DNA of 53,976 nt from an uncultured Thiodictyon sp. (GTDB lineage Bacteria > Pseudomonadota > Gammaproteobacteria > Chromatiales > Chromatiaceae): assembly GCA_903837595.1 (NCBI GenBank), contig CAILVI010000482.1:1-53976 (forward strand). Reading direction: 5' to 3'. This document shows positions 1-7,978 of the stretch, one piece after another. The notes beneath the pieces are model-generated. The model was not told where the DNA came from. It did no database searches and was given only the letters and a program-made list of their open reading frames with translations. How positions within the stretch are numbered: the first letter of the stretch is position 1; the number at the start of each line of letters is the position of its first letter. The translations under genes were made by a program, and so were the position numbers.

Positions 1-1545
1 GGCATCCTCTATGTCACTGCCAAATTGTCTCTTTTAGTAGAAACTATTGGGGCAGATGAGTATTCTGAGTATTGGTCTAGCCTGATCCACATGGGGCCGA
101 TTTTTGAGCCGGCAGTCACCGCCTACCTGAGCAAGTCGGCAGTCGCAGTCAATCTGCTTTCACAGTACGGAGGAATCGTAGAATTTGCCAGGCCATTCTT
201 GGGAGCGGCGTCTGGCGACCCAATTGGGCTCTTCTGGTTTGCGTTCTTCGCACTGGCGACCAGCATGCTGTGTATATGGCTGGCGGCCCGCCGACTTCTC
301 TCGGGCAATAGCACACTGGCGCTGATCACCACGGCGGGCGTGATCTACCTCACTGGCATGAAGTCACAGCAATTCGCCTGCTTTCAATGCACGAATTTCC
401 GTTGGTTCTGGCCTAGCCTGTTTCTGCTCTTTGCCTCATTCAACATACACCAACGACCTGGTTGGCGCTGGCTACCCTATTTGCTTTTCCCAATTGCGAT
501 CTATTGGAATCCAGAAACCGGACTTGCTGCTTTAGCGGCCTGGCTAGGCTGGCAATTAATCGCCAACCTAGGGTCGCTTGTTACCGGCCAAATCCAACTG
601 CATTGGGCTAGCACGATCACAGCTGCTTTTCTTAGAGGTGCGCTGAGCTTTGTTGCGGGCGTTTCACTTCTTGTTTCTTACCTCTATTACAAATCCAACG
701 CTATACCAGATTTTTCTTTGCTCTTCCAGTACGCACGCGACTTTTACCAGCTAGGATTTGGCATGATCGCTATGCCGGCGTTTCATTTATGGAATATCTA
801 CGTACTGCTCGCCATTACACTATTTTCTAGCGCAATTCAACATTACCTGACTTCTCCCGAGCGCACTAACCAGGCAGCCTCGCAAAATTGCGACTTTATT
901 GTATTTTCAACTCTACTCTTCGGGTTGCTTTTTGCCTATTACCAAGGTCGAAGTCACTACACCTGCCTGCTGAGCATTTCCTATCCACTCGGCTTGGCCC
1001 TGATTGCCTGGCTGGGCACGGGATCGCCAACATCCGATTCGGGCAAGCACTTACCATCCCTTCGTATGCCGCAACAAGGCCTGCTGCTTGCGGTACTCAG
1101 CCTCTCTGCGGCAGCCTTTGCAATCACTCCGTACTATTTGCCAACGGCCGCTGCTTGGTATAGACAGGATGACCACGAGGGCAAGCGGGCACTCATCGCA
1201 TTTATCCAGCGCACAGCAGACGGCAAACGACCGCTGTTCATTTCCTTCAGCGCATGGCGCCTAGCCTTGCTGTCTCGGCAGAGCGCAGGGGCGACGATCA
1301 CCCCATTAGCGGCTATGTTCCGACGCAATCAGTTAAACGCCTATGTTGATCTCCTCAAAGAACCCGATGTCGCTGTATATTACGACAAAACTACCAATAA
1401 AATCTTCGAAGCTGATCCAGATTTTGCGTGGGGACCGCCCTTGCTAAATGAGTTAAGCAACCATTTCAACCTAAAGAATGCGCCGGACGCTGACACATTT
1501 AATGGAGATCAAGGACACCTCATTCGCTTAAGACCTCAACGGTAG
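1..1545 (+). CDS. Polytopic membrane protein, 5' end cut by window
   Basis: The reading frame is open to the first base, so the gene starts before the window; about 514 residues are visible. The protein is dominated by hydrophobic segments, roughly nine or ten of them, broken by short polar loops and followed by a soluble C-terminal tail of about 130 residues. I recognise no catalytic motif. The overall shape (many helices, an acidic residue in an early loop, periplasmic-type tail) resembles GT-C fold glycosyltransferases or polysaccharide membrane proteins, but this is only resemblance. It converges on the methyltransferase gene, with 20 bases between the two stop codons. Base composition is clearly AT-richer than the genes after 6.3 kb, as in its polysaccharide neighbours, which suggests an accessory O-antigen or exopolysaccharide locus. 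Confidence 0.75.
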   Translation, partial: GILYVTAKLSLLVETIGADEYSEYWSSLIHMGPIFEPAVTAYLSKSAVAVNLLSQYGGIVEFARPFLGAASGDPIGLFWFAFFALATSMLCIWLAARRLLSGNSTLALITTAGVIYLTGMKSQQFACFQCTNFRWFWPSLFLLFASFNIHQRPGWRWLPYLLFPIAIYWNPETGLAALAAWLGWQLIANLGSLVTGQIQLHWASTITAAFLRGALSFVAGVSLLVSYLYYKSNAIPDFSLLFQYARDFYQLGFGMIAMPAFHLWNIYVLLAITLFSSAIQHYLTSPERTNQAASQNCDFIVFSTLLFGLLFAYYQGRSHYTCLLSISYPLGLALIAWLGTGSPTSDSGKHLPSLRMPQQGLLLAVLSLSAAAFAITPYYLPTAAAWYRQDDHEGKRALIAFIQRTADGKRPLFISFSAWRLALLSRQSAGATITPLAAMFRRNQLNAYVDLLKEPDVAVYYDKTTNKIFEADPDFAWGPPLLNELSNHFNLKNAPDADTFNGDQGHLIRLRPQR

Positions 1546-1565
1546 CCAGCGGTCGATCCACATGC

Positions 1566-2495
1566 TCACCTGCCTCGCGTCGCGGGCTTGACGGCTGTGA
1601 CGAGCATATTACCGACTCGGAAGGGCATTTCGGTGTAGGACAGCCCGAGTTTGTCCAACAGCCGATGCGCACGTTCCTTGAACCCGGAAGGCAGCGGCGC
1701 CAAGCGCAGCCAATAGCGTAGCGGGTAGGCATTCGTAAGCCCCTGCACAGCGATTGACGTAAGGCCGGACTGGACGAGCAGAGTGCGTAGTGAACGGGGA
1801 CTGAACAGCTGAAGATGCTCCACGTCGATGATCGGCGAGCGTAAGCCAAGGACGCGATTGAGCGGCGCACGCCAATTGTGAACCACCAGCGCCAGCATGC
1901 CGCCGGGCTCCAAAAGTCCGTAAGCCGTTCTGACGAAGTCGCCCGGGGATTCCAGGTGTTCCAGCGTCATAAACGAACAAATCAGAGAGACCGTAACATC
2001 GGGCAGTAACGCCGGCGAAAACATACCTTCGCGCAGCATCGGCCGCACGCTCTCTGCCGCTGCCGCAATGGCAGCGCGCGAGGGCTCAACGCCGATCACT
2101 GGCCGGAAGCCGCATTCGCCCAGCCAGGGCAACAGCGGCCCGCTACCGGCCCCCACATCCACCGCGGCATTACGCCCGGCAAGCCGCGCGACATAGGGGG
2201 TCAGCGCCCTCGCATAGCTGCGTGCCGCGGCTTGCGCTTCGGGGGCTGAGTCGTAGCCCGCCCCCGCATACACTGCCGACAGAACATCGGTGGTCGGTGG
2301 CGTTGGGGCGTAAACAAGATCACATTCCGTGCAGCGCACCAAACGCAGACACATGAACTCCGGCGACTTACGCGAGGCATAGGTAAAGTTGCTGATCTTG
2401 AGTGGGTCGATACGCTCTTCCGCGAATGGCCGGTAGGACCGTCCACCGCATACCGGACAGGCCCGCTCCGCTCTGGTAAGATTATTTTTTTGCAT
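1566..2495 (-). CDS. SAM-dependent methyltransferase with N-terminal zinc-ribbon
   Basis: A 309-residue class I methyltransferase. Cys13-x-x-Cys16 and Cys55-x-x-Cys58 form a zinc-ribbon-like knuckle at the N-terminus, as in many sugar or polyketide C- and O-methyltransferases. The SAM-binding motif I is at residues 112-119 (VDVGAGSG), with an acidic residue following the next strand (GVEPS). The C-terminal third is the variable substrate region. The ATG lies two bases after the stop of the epimerase-glycosyltransferase gene, so it is the last gene of a four-gene operon starting with the transketolase subunits. The substrate is probably a nucleotide sugar or a glycolipid intermediate; that is inferred from context only. 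The family is clear and the exact reaction unknown. Confidence 0.88.
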   Translation of the reverse strand: MQKNNLTRAERACPVCGGRSYRPFAEERIDPLKISNFTYASRKSPEFMCLRLVRCTECDLVYAPTPPTTDVLSAVYAGAGYDSAPEAQAAARSYARALTPYVARLAGRNAAVDVGAGSGPLLPWLGECGFRPVIGVEPSRAAIAAAAESVRPMLREGMFSPALLPDVTVSLICSFMTLEHLESPGDFVRTAYGLLEPGGMLALVVHNWRAPLNRVLGLRSPIIDVEHLQLFSPRSLRTLLVQSGLTSIAVQGLTNAYPLRYWLRLAPLPSGFKERAHRLLDKLGLSYTEMPFRVGNMLVTAVKPATRGR

Positions 2496-2497
2496 CG

Positions 2498-4462
2498 CTA
2501 ACGGAGTCGCCGGTGCTCAGCTGGCCGCACTTCGCCGCGGACAATGATGCTATGGCGAATAAAGGCCGGACGCGCCTTGGTCTCCTCCATGATCTTGCCA
2601 ATATACTCGCCGAGCAAGCCAATGCCAAGAATAGTGAAAGAGCCAAAAAACATCACCAATAGTGACAAGAAAGTTATCCCCTTGGGTACGGATTCAGGCG
2701 CCAGTACGCGCAGCAGGATGGCGTATAGCGCCAGGCCCACCGTAGCGATGCTCGCGATGGTGCCCAGCGCCGTGAGCATATTGAGTGGGGCACGCGAAAA
2801 AGAAAAGATGCCCTTTTTCGCCCAACCGATGTTTTTCGCCCAGTTGTTGGTGCTCACGCCGAACATGCGCTCCGGTCGTGCATAGTCCACGCCGACTTGC
2901 TTGAAGCCGACGTAGGCCCGCAGTCCGCGCAGAAACGCGTCACGCTCCTGACACTGCAGTATCCAATAAACCACCGAGCGATCCATCAGCGAAAAATCAC
3001 CGGCGTCCTTCGGCATCGGCACTTCACTCAACGCGGCGAATAGCCAGTAGAACCCTCGGTAGAACACCTCAAGCAACATTGGCATTTCGCGCTTAATGCG
3101 TCGTCCGTAGATAACGTCGGCCCCCTTTCGCCATTCATCGACAAAGCTAGCGATCAGTTCCGGGGGATCCTGCAGATCGCCGTCCAAGAGCACGCAAGCC
3201 TCCTTAGTAGCGAGCTCCATGCCACTGCGGAAAGCTGACTGAGAACCGAAGTTACGGGTGTGCGTGACACCGATCACATGAGGATCATGCGCACTGATTT
3301 GCCTGATTACCTCGGCAGACTCATCCGGGGAACAATCATTAACGAAAATAATCTCATAATCCAGCCCCACTCGATTGAAAACGGCGATCAGGCGTTCGTA
3401 CATAATGGGGATTGCTTGCGCATCCCGGTAACAGGCAACAATCGCGGCGACCGAGTTTTTTTGCCTGGTCGGTTGCTCTTTCTTGGTCAGCCGTGAGAAG
3501 TCGGCAGTTGCCAGGTAGCGTTGCCACCAATCTCGGGTGTTAACCAGGCCCTCATGAAGCCCGATCTTTGCCGTCCAGCCGAGGAGATCGCGAGCCCGTT
3601 GCGGGTTGGCGTACCAGTGATCGACATCCCACGCGCGGCCGGCACTCGGGGTGAATTGGGGCTCGGCTGGGACAGCAAAAAGCTGCTTGGCCAATGTCGC
3701 GAGAGCAAGCAGAGAAGTTGGAATGCCTGTTCCGATATTCAGGGACTCGCCCGCAAGCTCCGGGGACATTCGCAACGCCGCATCCGCAAAGGCGGTAATG
3801 ACGTCGTCGATATGGATAAAATCCCTGGTCACTTCGGCACGGGCGAATATCGGAAGCTCCCCGTGCAAACTTCGCTCACACAGGACCGGGATCAGACGCG
3901 AACTGTCCTCAAAAGGTCCATAGACGGAGTACAAGCGCAAGTTGACCACCGGCACACCACGCGTTTTCCCATAATAGGTGATCGCGTGGCTGGTGGCCGC
4001 CTTGCTGACCGCATAGTGGCTATTTGGAACCAACATCGCGGTTTCCGCCGGGGCAGAGGCATTCAGCCCGTACTCTGACGAGCTGCCGGCATGAATATAG
4101 GCAGACACATCGAGATCGGCAACCTGCTCCATCACGCGAATGAAGCTGAGATAGTTAGTCGAGTGTATCCGGTCAATTTCCTGCTCGAACGAATAGGCGC
4201 CGAACGATGAGCAGTCAAATATCGTCTTGGGCCGCACCCGCTGGAATGTGGACTGAACGCTGACCGCATCCTGAAGATTAAGAAACGCGATATGGACTGC
4301 TGGGATCTCATTAATCCGCCACGAATCCCCCGAGAACACAGTACCAACAACATCCTCGCGGCAACCAAGACACCGGCGCAGCAGGTTCGCGCCGACGAAA
4401 CCGCTCGCACCTATTATCAGCACCGGACCGTGAAGACTCGCTAGCTTGTCGTCAATGTTCAT
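2498..4462 (-). CDS. Fusion: NAD-dependent sugar epimerase/dehydratase + GT2 glycosyltransferase
   Basis: A 654-residue protein joining two normally separate enzymes. Residues 1 to about 320 are an extended SDR nucleotide-sugar epimerase or dehydratase: the Rossmann glycine motif is G18-x-x-G21-x-x-G24, a Ser-rich catalytic strand (HAGSSSEYG) and a YAVSK catalytic pair follow. A short Lys/Gln-rich linker near residues 325-337 leads into a GT2 domain of the DPM1/GtrB/ArnC type, with FVNDCSPD, a LLDGDLQDPPE metal-binding stretch near residue 420 and the KDAGDFSLMDR signature. Two hydrophobic C-terminal helices (about 565-590 and 600-625) should anchor it in the inner membrane, as in polyprenyl-phosphate glycosyltransferases. 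It starts two bases after the transketolase C-subunit stop. A single polypeptide may make a nucleotide sugar and load it on undecaprenyl phosphate; the sugar is unknown. Confidence 0.9.
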   Translation of the reverse strand: MNIDDKLASLHGPVLIIGASGFVGANLLRRCLGCREDVVGTVFSGDSWRINEIPAVHIAFLNLQDAVSVQSTFQRVRPKTIFDCSSFGAYSFEQEIDRIHSTNYLSFIRVMEQVADLDVSAYIHAGSSSEYGLNASAPAETAMLVPNSHYAVSKAATSHAITYYGKTRGVPVVNLRLYSVYGPFEDSSRLIPVLCERSLHGELPIFARAEVTRDFIHIDDVITAFADAALRMSPELAGESLNIGTGIPTSLLALATLAKQLFAVPAEPQFTPSAGRAWDVDHWYANPQRARDLLGWTAKIGLHEGLVNTRDWWQRYLATADFSRLTKKEQPTRQKNSVAAIVACYRDAQAIPIMYERLIAVFNRVGLDYEIIFVNDCSPDESAEVIRQISAHDPHVIGVTHTRNFGSQSAFRSGMELATKEACVLLDGDLQDPPELIASFVDEWRKGADVIYGRRIKREMPMLLEVFYRGFYWLFAALSEVPMPKDAGDFSLMDRSVVYWILQCQERDAFLRGLRAYVGFKQVGVDYARPERMFGVSTNNWAKNIGWAKKGIFSFSRAPLNMLTALGTIASIATVGLALYAILLRVLAPESVPKGITFLSLLVMFFGSFTILGIGLLGEYIGKIMEETKARPAFIRHSIIVRGEVRPAEHRRLR

Positions 4463-4464
4463 CT

Positions 4465-5352
4465 CTATCTACCAGCAACCATGGCGCGAATCCCTTCGCC
4501 ATCAAGACCACATTCGGCACGATGAAACGCTTGTGACCCGAAGCGACCCGTCGGATATCGGAGTGCATACCGGTGAACAAAGGTCGCAACCTTGACGCCC
4601 CCCGAAGCCATAGCAAGAGCGACATGCATTCCCAAGCCCCCGGAGGCCACATGCTCTTCCGCCACAAACAGGCTGCCATCCTCCACCTGAGCCCAGAACG
4701 CGCTGGGAATCTCATTGTGATTGAATTCGGTCACCGCCCAGACAGCAGGCCTGCGGTCAACCGCTACATCCAGCAATGCCTGCCACGCCACACCGGCCAA
4801 GGGACCCAACACCGCCAGGGCTCCCCGCTTTCCATTCAGCACCTCTCGCCAGGAGGAATATGGGGGAACGTCTGCGCACTGGGGACGCGCATCATAGCCC
4901 AGCCGAAGATAGGTTGGCACAGACAAGCCAGTGAGCATCGCTGGTATATCTTCATTAAATGCGGGGACCAGGACGCGAACACCTAGAGCATTCATCGCTG
5001 CGCAATCCTCAAGCGCATGGTGCGTTGGACCCATATGCCCATACGCATAGCCCCCACCGTTACCGACCAGACAAACCGGGAGATTAGCCAGACAAAGATC
5101 ATTGCGAATTTGCTCGAACGGACGAGCATAGCAAAATGGTGCAATGCTATAGGCAAAAACCTTGAAGCCCTCGCGCGCCAGGCCAGCTGCTACGCCAATC
5201 ATGTTTTGCTCAGAAACGCCGGCATTAATAAAACGACGCCCAAATGCCGCTTGCACTTCTTCAAGCGCCATGAAGCCTAGGTCACCGGTCAGGAAAATCG
5301 TGGTTTCGTCGCTGCACTGTGAAACCACGGCGACCGCAAAAGCGCGCCTCAT
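4465..5352 (-). CDS. Transketolase-like protein, C-terminal subunit (Pyr + C domains)
   Basis: A 295-residue second half of a transketolase: the pyrimidine-binding domain followed by the C-terminal domain. The segment FINAGVSEQNM carries the conserved Glu that activates the thiamine diphosphate aminopyrimidine. I place the start at the ATG overlapping the previous gene's TGA (TGATG), because a GGAGG lies about seven bases upstream; an in-frame ATG six bases earlier would sit on the ribosome-binding site. The two subunits together should transfer a two-carbon ketol unit. Two-subunit transketolases occur in archaea, in DXS-like proteins and in sugar-biosynthesis clusters. The position in a sugar epimerase/glycosyltransferase operon suggests a specialised role rather than the pentose phosphate pathway; that is inference. 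Confidence 0.87.
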   Translation of the reverse strand: MRRAFAVAVVSQCSDETTIFLTGDLGFMALEEVQAAFGRRFINAGVSEQNMIGVAAGLAREGFKVFAYSIAPFCYARPFEQIRNDLCLANLPVCLVGNGGGYAYGHMGPTHHALEDCAAMNALGVRVLVPAFNEDIPAMLTGLSVPTYLRLGYDARPQCADVPPYSSWREVLNGKRGALAVLGPLAGVAWQALLDVAVDRRPAVWAVTEFNHNEIPSAFWAQVEDGSLFVAEEHVASGGLGMHVALAMASGGVKVATFVHRYALRYPTGRFGSQAFHRAECGLDGEGIRAMVAGR

Positions 5353-6161
5353 CAGCATGCCTCCGTGCCAATTCGGGAGCAAGCGTCTTCATATTGCTCA
5401 TCGGAAAGCGGGAGATAATGCGACTCCATCATCCCCGCGAAATGTAACCCTTTCCCTTTGATGGTGTCCAAGATTACAATATTTGGCTTGTTCGGCGTTC
5501 TATTTTTCAGCGACTCGCTAATTTCGGACCAGGCGTGTCCATTAATTCGTTGCACCTGCGCACCAAAAGACGAGATTCTACCGGTCAAGTCGCCGCAAGA
5601 TATGATCTCTTCAGTCTTTCCGAACCCCTGTAAGTGATTTTGATCAATGAGTATTGTCAAATTATCCAACTTATGGTGGACAGCAAAGATGAGGGCCTCC
5701 CAGCAACTGCCTTCTTGCCATTCACCGTCTGAACACAGACAGTAAATCTGGCGCTCTGATGCTTGGTATTTTGCCGCCAAGGCCAATCCCGCGGCAAGCG
5801 ACGGGCCATGCCCCAGTGAACCGGTGGCAAAGAGAACGTCCGGGACTCCGGTGCCACTCGGATGGCCTGGGAGCAAGGTATTGTCCTGGCAAAAGGTAGT
5901 CAGGTCGGCATCCGTGAGTTGACCAAGACTCCACAGCGTGACATAGAGCGCCCCGGCCGAATGCCCTTTGGACAGGACGAAGCGGTCGCGGGGGGTTCGA
6001 ACCAGATGGTAAAGCGTCATCAATGCATCGAGGCATGAGACATTGCCACCCACATGACCAAGATTCGACTCATGATGCATTTTCAAGAGCCTGAGCTTGG
6101 CCAGCCTCAGCGATTCATCGAATTGGAAACTGGACGAAGAGAGACTACCCATTAGACTCAT
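5352..6161 (-). CDS. Transketolase-like protein, N-terminal subunit (TPP-binding)
   Basis: A 269-residue first half of a transketolase. The thiamine diphosphate and Mg-binding motif runs from SDGEWQEG near residue 143 to the Asn of ILIDQN about 30 residues later, and His residues near the N-terminus (MHHESNLGHVGG) match the transketolase substrate channel. The stop overlaps the start of the C-subunit gene, so the two are translationally coupled. The start is either the ATG at 6161 or one nine bases downstream; the second has a better-placed GGATGAG. It is the first gene of the four-gene operon ending at 1566. A 167-base gap separates it from the GH57 gene upstream. Confidence 0.87.
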   Translation of the reverse strand: MSLMGSLSSSSFQFDESLRLAKLRLLKMHHESNLGHVGGNVSCLDALMTLYHLVRTPRDRFVLSKGHSAGALYVTLWSLGQLTDADLTTFCQDNTLLPGHPSGTGVPDVLFATGSLGHGPSLAAGLALAAKYQASERQIYCLCSDGEWQEGSCWEALIFAVHHKLDNLTILIDQNHLQGFGKTEEIISCGDLTGRISSFGAQVQRINGHAWSEISESLKNRTPNKPNIVILDTIKGKGLHFAGMMESHYLPLSDEQYEDACSRIGTEAC

Positions 6162-6289
6162 CCAAAATAGGCATCAATAATCCGGCAGCGCGCCACGGTT
6201 GCGCTTGCAGGTCCCAACCGACGCTGAGCATCGCGCCGGCATCCTGCCGCACCTGGCCGGACTGTCCGCAAGGCTGACCGCGGCGAGTT

Positions 6290-6316
6290 GCCGCTCCCAC
6301 CACCGGGGGGAGTGGC
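6290..6316 (-). terminator. Inverted repeat after GH57 gene, possible terminator
   Basis: A nine-base stem (GCCGCTCCC with GGGAGTGGC, one G-U pair) and a nine-base loop lie 13 bases beyond the stop of the GH57 gene. No T-tract follows on the minus strand, so if it works it would be Rho-assisted or only an RNA 3' end stabiliser. The rest of the 6162-6328 gap shows no gene; a promoter for the transketolase operon must lie in it or upstream. Confidence 0.3.
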
Positions 6317-6328
6317 GGCGGGCTGGGG

Positions 6329-7798
6329 CTAGCCGAAGTCATGGCGGATGATATCCTGCACGCGGCGGCAGATCTCGCGGCCATAGTCGGTCCACTGGCC
6401 CTGGCCCCAGTAACGGAAACAACTGGTCTGGGAGGCCATCAGGTGGAAGAGTGCATTGCGGTAGTGGAGGGAGTCGGTGGGGATGCCGGGCTTCAGAACC
6501 TTCTCGAAGAATAACGCGCTTGCCTCCTCCATGGGACCCAAGACATTGTCGTAGCCCTGAACCCAGGACAGATTGCTGGTCCAGCTGCCGCCCTCCATGT
6601 GAAAGCGTCCGTCCTCCTGTTTCAACTCGGCGATCACCTTGGCCAGAACCTCGGGGCCATCGCCGGGCTTCATTCGCGCCCAGATTCGGTCGTGGAAGAG
6701 CGGCGCCACGGCGGGGAAGTCGGTTTCTTTGAGGCCCAGCGCGGCGAGGTGTTCGAGGTACTCGCTGGCGTTCATCATCGGCACGTCGGTATGGCTGGCC
6801 AGGTGAGCCACCTCCATGAACTTGCCCGGAAACTCATTCATCATCACGCCGCCATTCTCACCGTCCGCAATCTGGGTTACCAGGGGCGGAATGGAATGGC
6901 CGGCCAGTTCCACGCGCTGGAGCCCCTGGGCCTCGTACCAGGGCTGCATCTGCGCCACCAGCTTAGTGTCCGACCCCTGGGTCTTGATGATGGCGATAAT
7001 GCTCGCGGTCTCACCCTGGGAATTGGTGCAGACCAGCCGGTGGGGGATATGGGGACGCTCCAGGTTGCGGCCATTGCTGACCTGTTGCACCGTGTGTTCC
7101 TGAATCAATACCCATTGGAAGCCGCAATCGACCAGGGTCTTGACGAATGAATAGGCCAGGTCCGGATGATTGGGCAGAGCCATCTCCGACGGGGAGAAGC
7201 CGCGCACCCGCTCCAAGGCCTCCCAACCGAAGATCGCGGCGAAGTGGTGCTGGAAGGCGCGCACGTGCAACCGGAAGTCCTGCTCGGGGGTCGAGGGCGC
7301 CACCGCGTGACCCCAGGGCATACCGAGCCACTCGGTGGTCCAGTTGTAGTCCGGGTTGCAGGTGATGGTCTTGAGTGCGTCGATGACGTGGTGCTCACCC
7401 ATCTTGCGCAACCCGTGGAGCAGGGTGCCGGAGTATTCCAGCATGACCCGGGGCGACTTGCCCTCGCCGACCAATTGCGGAATGAACTCGCCCATCCGGC
7501 GGTAGCACCAGACGAAGGCCGGGGCATTGTAGTTATCACCGATCCCCTGGTTTTCCATCATGTATTGGAGGTTGCTGATCAGGGCGGCGGACTGCAGGTC
7601 GTGCCCGCCGGCCGGGATCAGCGGCTGGTGCTGATGCAGCGCAATGGCGGCAGCGGCCCTGACCTGGCCGATGTCGAGGCCACCCCGGGCGGCGAACAAC
7701 GGCTTGGCCGCCGCAGCGGCAATGACCGCGGCGACCTGGGCCTCCTGACCGCTGATGTTGGGTACGTCTCCGATGTATTCAGGCAATGGGTTCGACAA
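6329..7798 (-). CDS. Glycoside hydrolase family 57 protein (alpha-glucan enzyme)
   Basis: A 489-residue GH57 family protein, likely an amylase-like or 4-alpha-glucanotransferase-like enzyme of glycogen or alpha-glucan metabolism. The HQHQP signature of GH57 region 1 is at residues 55-59, after an unusual N-terminal extension of about 50 residues. A conserved Glu in GFSPSEMALPN fits the nucleophile region and DGENGG fits the acid/base region. The start is a TTG with GGAG six bases upstream. It lies 180 bases downstream of a second, divergent GH57 gene on the same strand. The family is secure; the substrate (glycogen, maltodextrin, branching activity) is not determined. Confidence 0.85.
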   Translation of the reverse strand: MSNPLPEYIGDVPNISGQEAQVAAVIAAAAAKPLFAARGGLDIGQVRAAAAIALHQHQPLIPAGGHDLQSAALISNLQYMMENQGIGDNYNAPAFVWCYRRMGEFIPQLVGEGKSPRVMLEYSGTLLHGLRKMGEHHVIDALKTITCNPDYNWTTEWLGMPWGHAVAPSTPEQDFRLHVRAFQHHFAAIFGWEALERVRGFSPSEMALPNHPDLAYSFVKTLVDCGFQWVLIQEHTVQQVSNGRNLERPHIPHRLVCTNSQGETASIIAIIKTQGSDTKLVAQMQPWYEAQGLQRVELAGHSIPPLVTQIADGENGGVMMNEFPGKFMEVAHLASHTDVPMMNASEYLEHLAALGLKETDFPAVAPLFHDRIWARMKPGDGPEVLAKVIAELKQEDGRFHMEGGSWTSNLSWVQGYDNVLGPMEEASALFFEKVLKPGIPTDSLHYRNALFHLMASQTSCFRYWGQGQWTDYGREICRRVQDIIRHDFG

Positions 7799-7896
7799 GA
7801 CAGGCTCCGGTAGGTACCCCCGGCATCACGGGGGCTGTAAACGAATGGGGCGGTAGCGCTACGCGCAACACCGCCGGTTGGTAATTGGACGGGATT

Positions 7897-7971
7897 GACA
7901 GGATGGAAGAACCAACAGATTCGCTGATTAATCATCCTGTAAATCCTGCGACATCCTGTGAATCCTGTCGA
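7897..7971. repeat. Intergenic repeat with tandem ATCCTG units
   Basis: Between the two GH57 genes, CATCCTGTAAATCCTGCGA (7933-7951) is followed at once by a near copy, CATCCTGTGAATCCTGTCGA (7952-7971). An inverted short copy, GACAGGATG, lies at 7897-7905, so RNA from either strand can fold. Repeats of this kind are common intergenic elements in many proteobacterial genomes. The rest of this 180-base gap holds small GC-rich inverted repeats and no gene. Confidence 0.6.
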
Positions 7972-7978
7972 TTTAGCC

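Noticed and set aside
7897-7971. Possible CRISPR array from repeated ATCCTG units
   Set aside because: Only two adjacent short units with no spacers of constant length and no cas genes.
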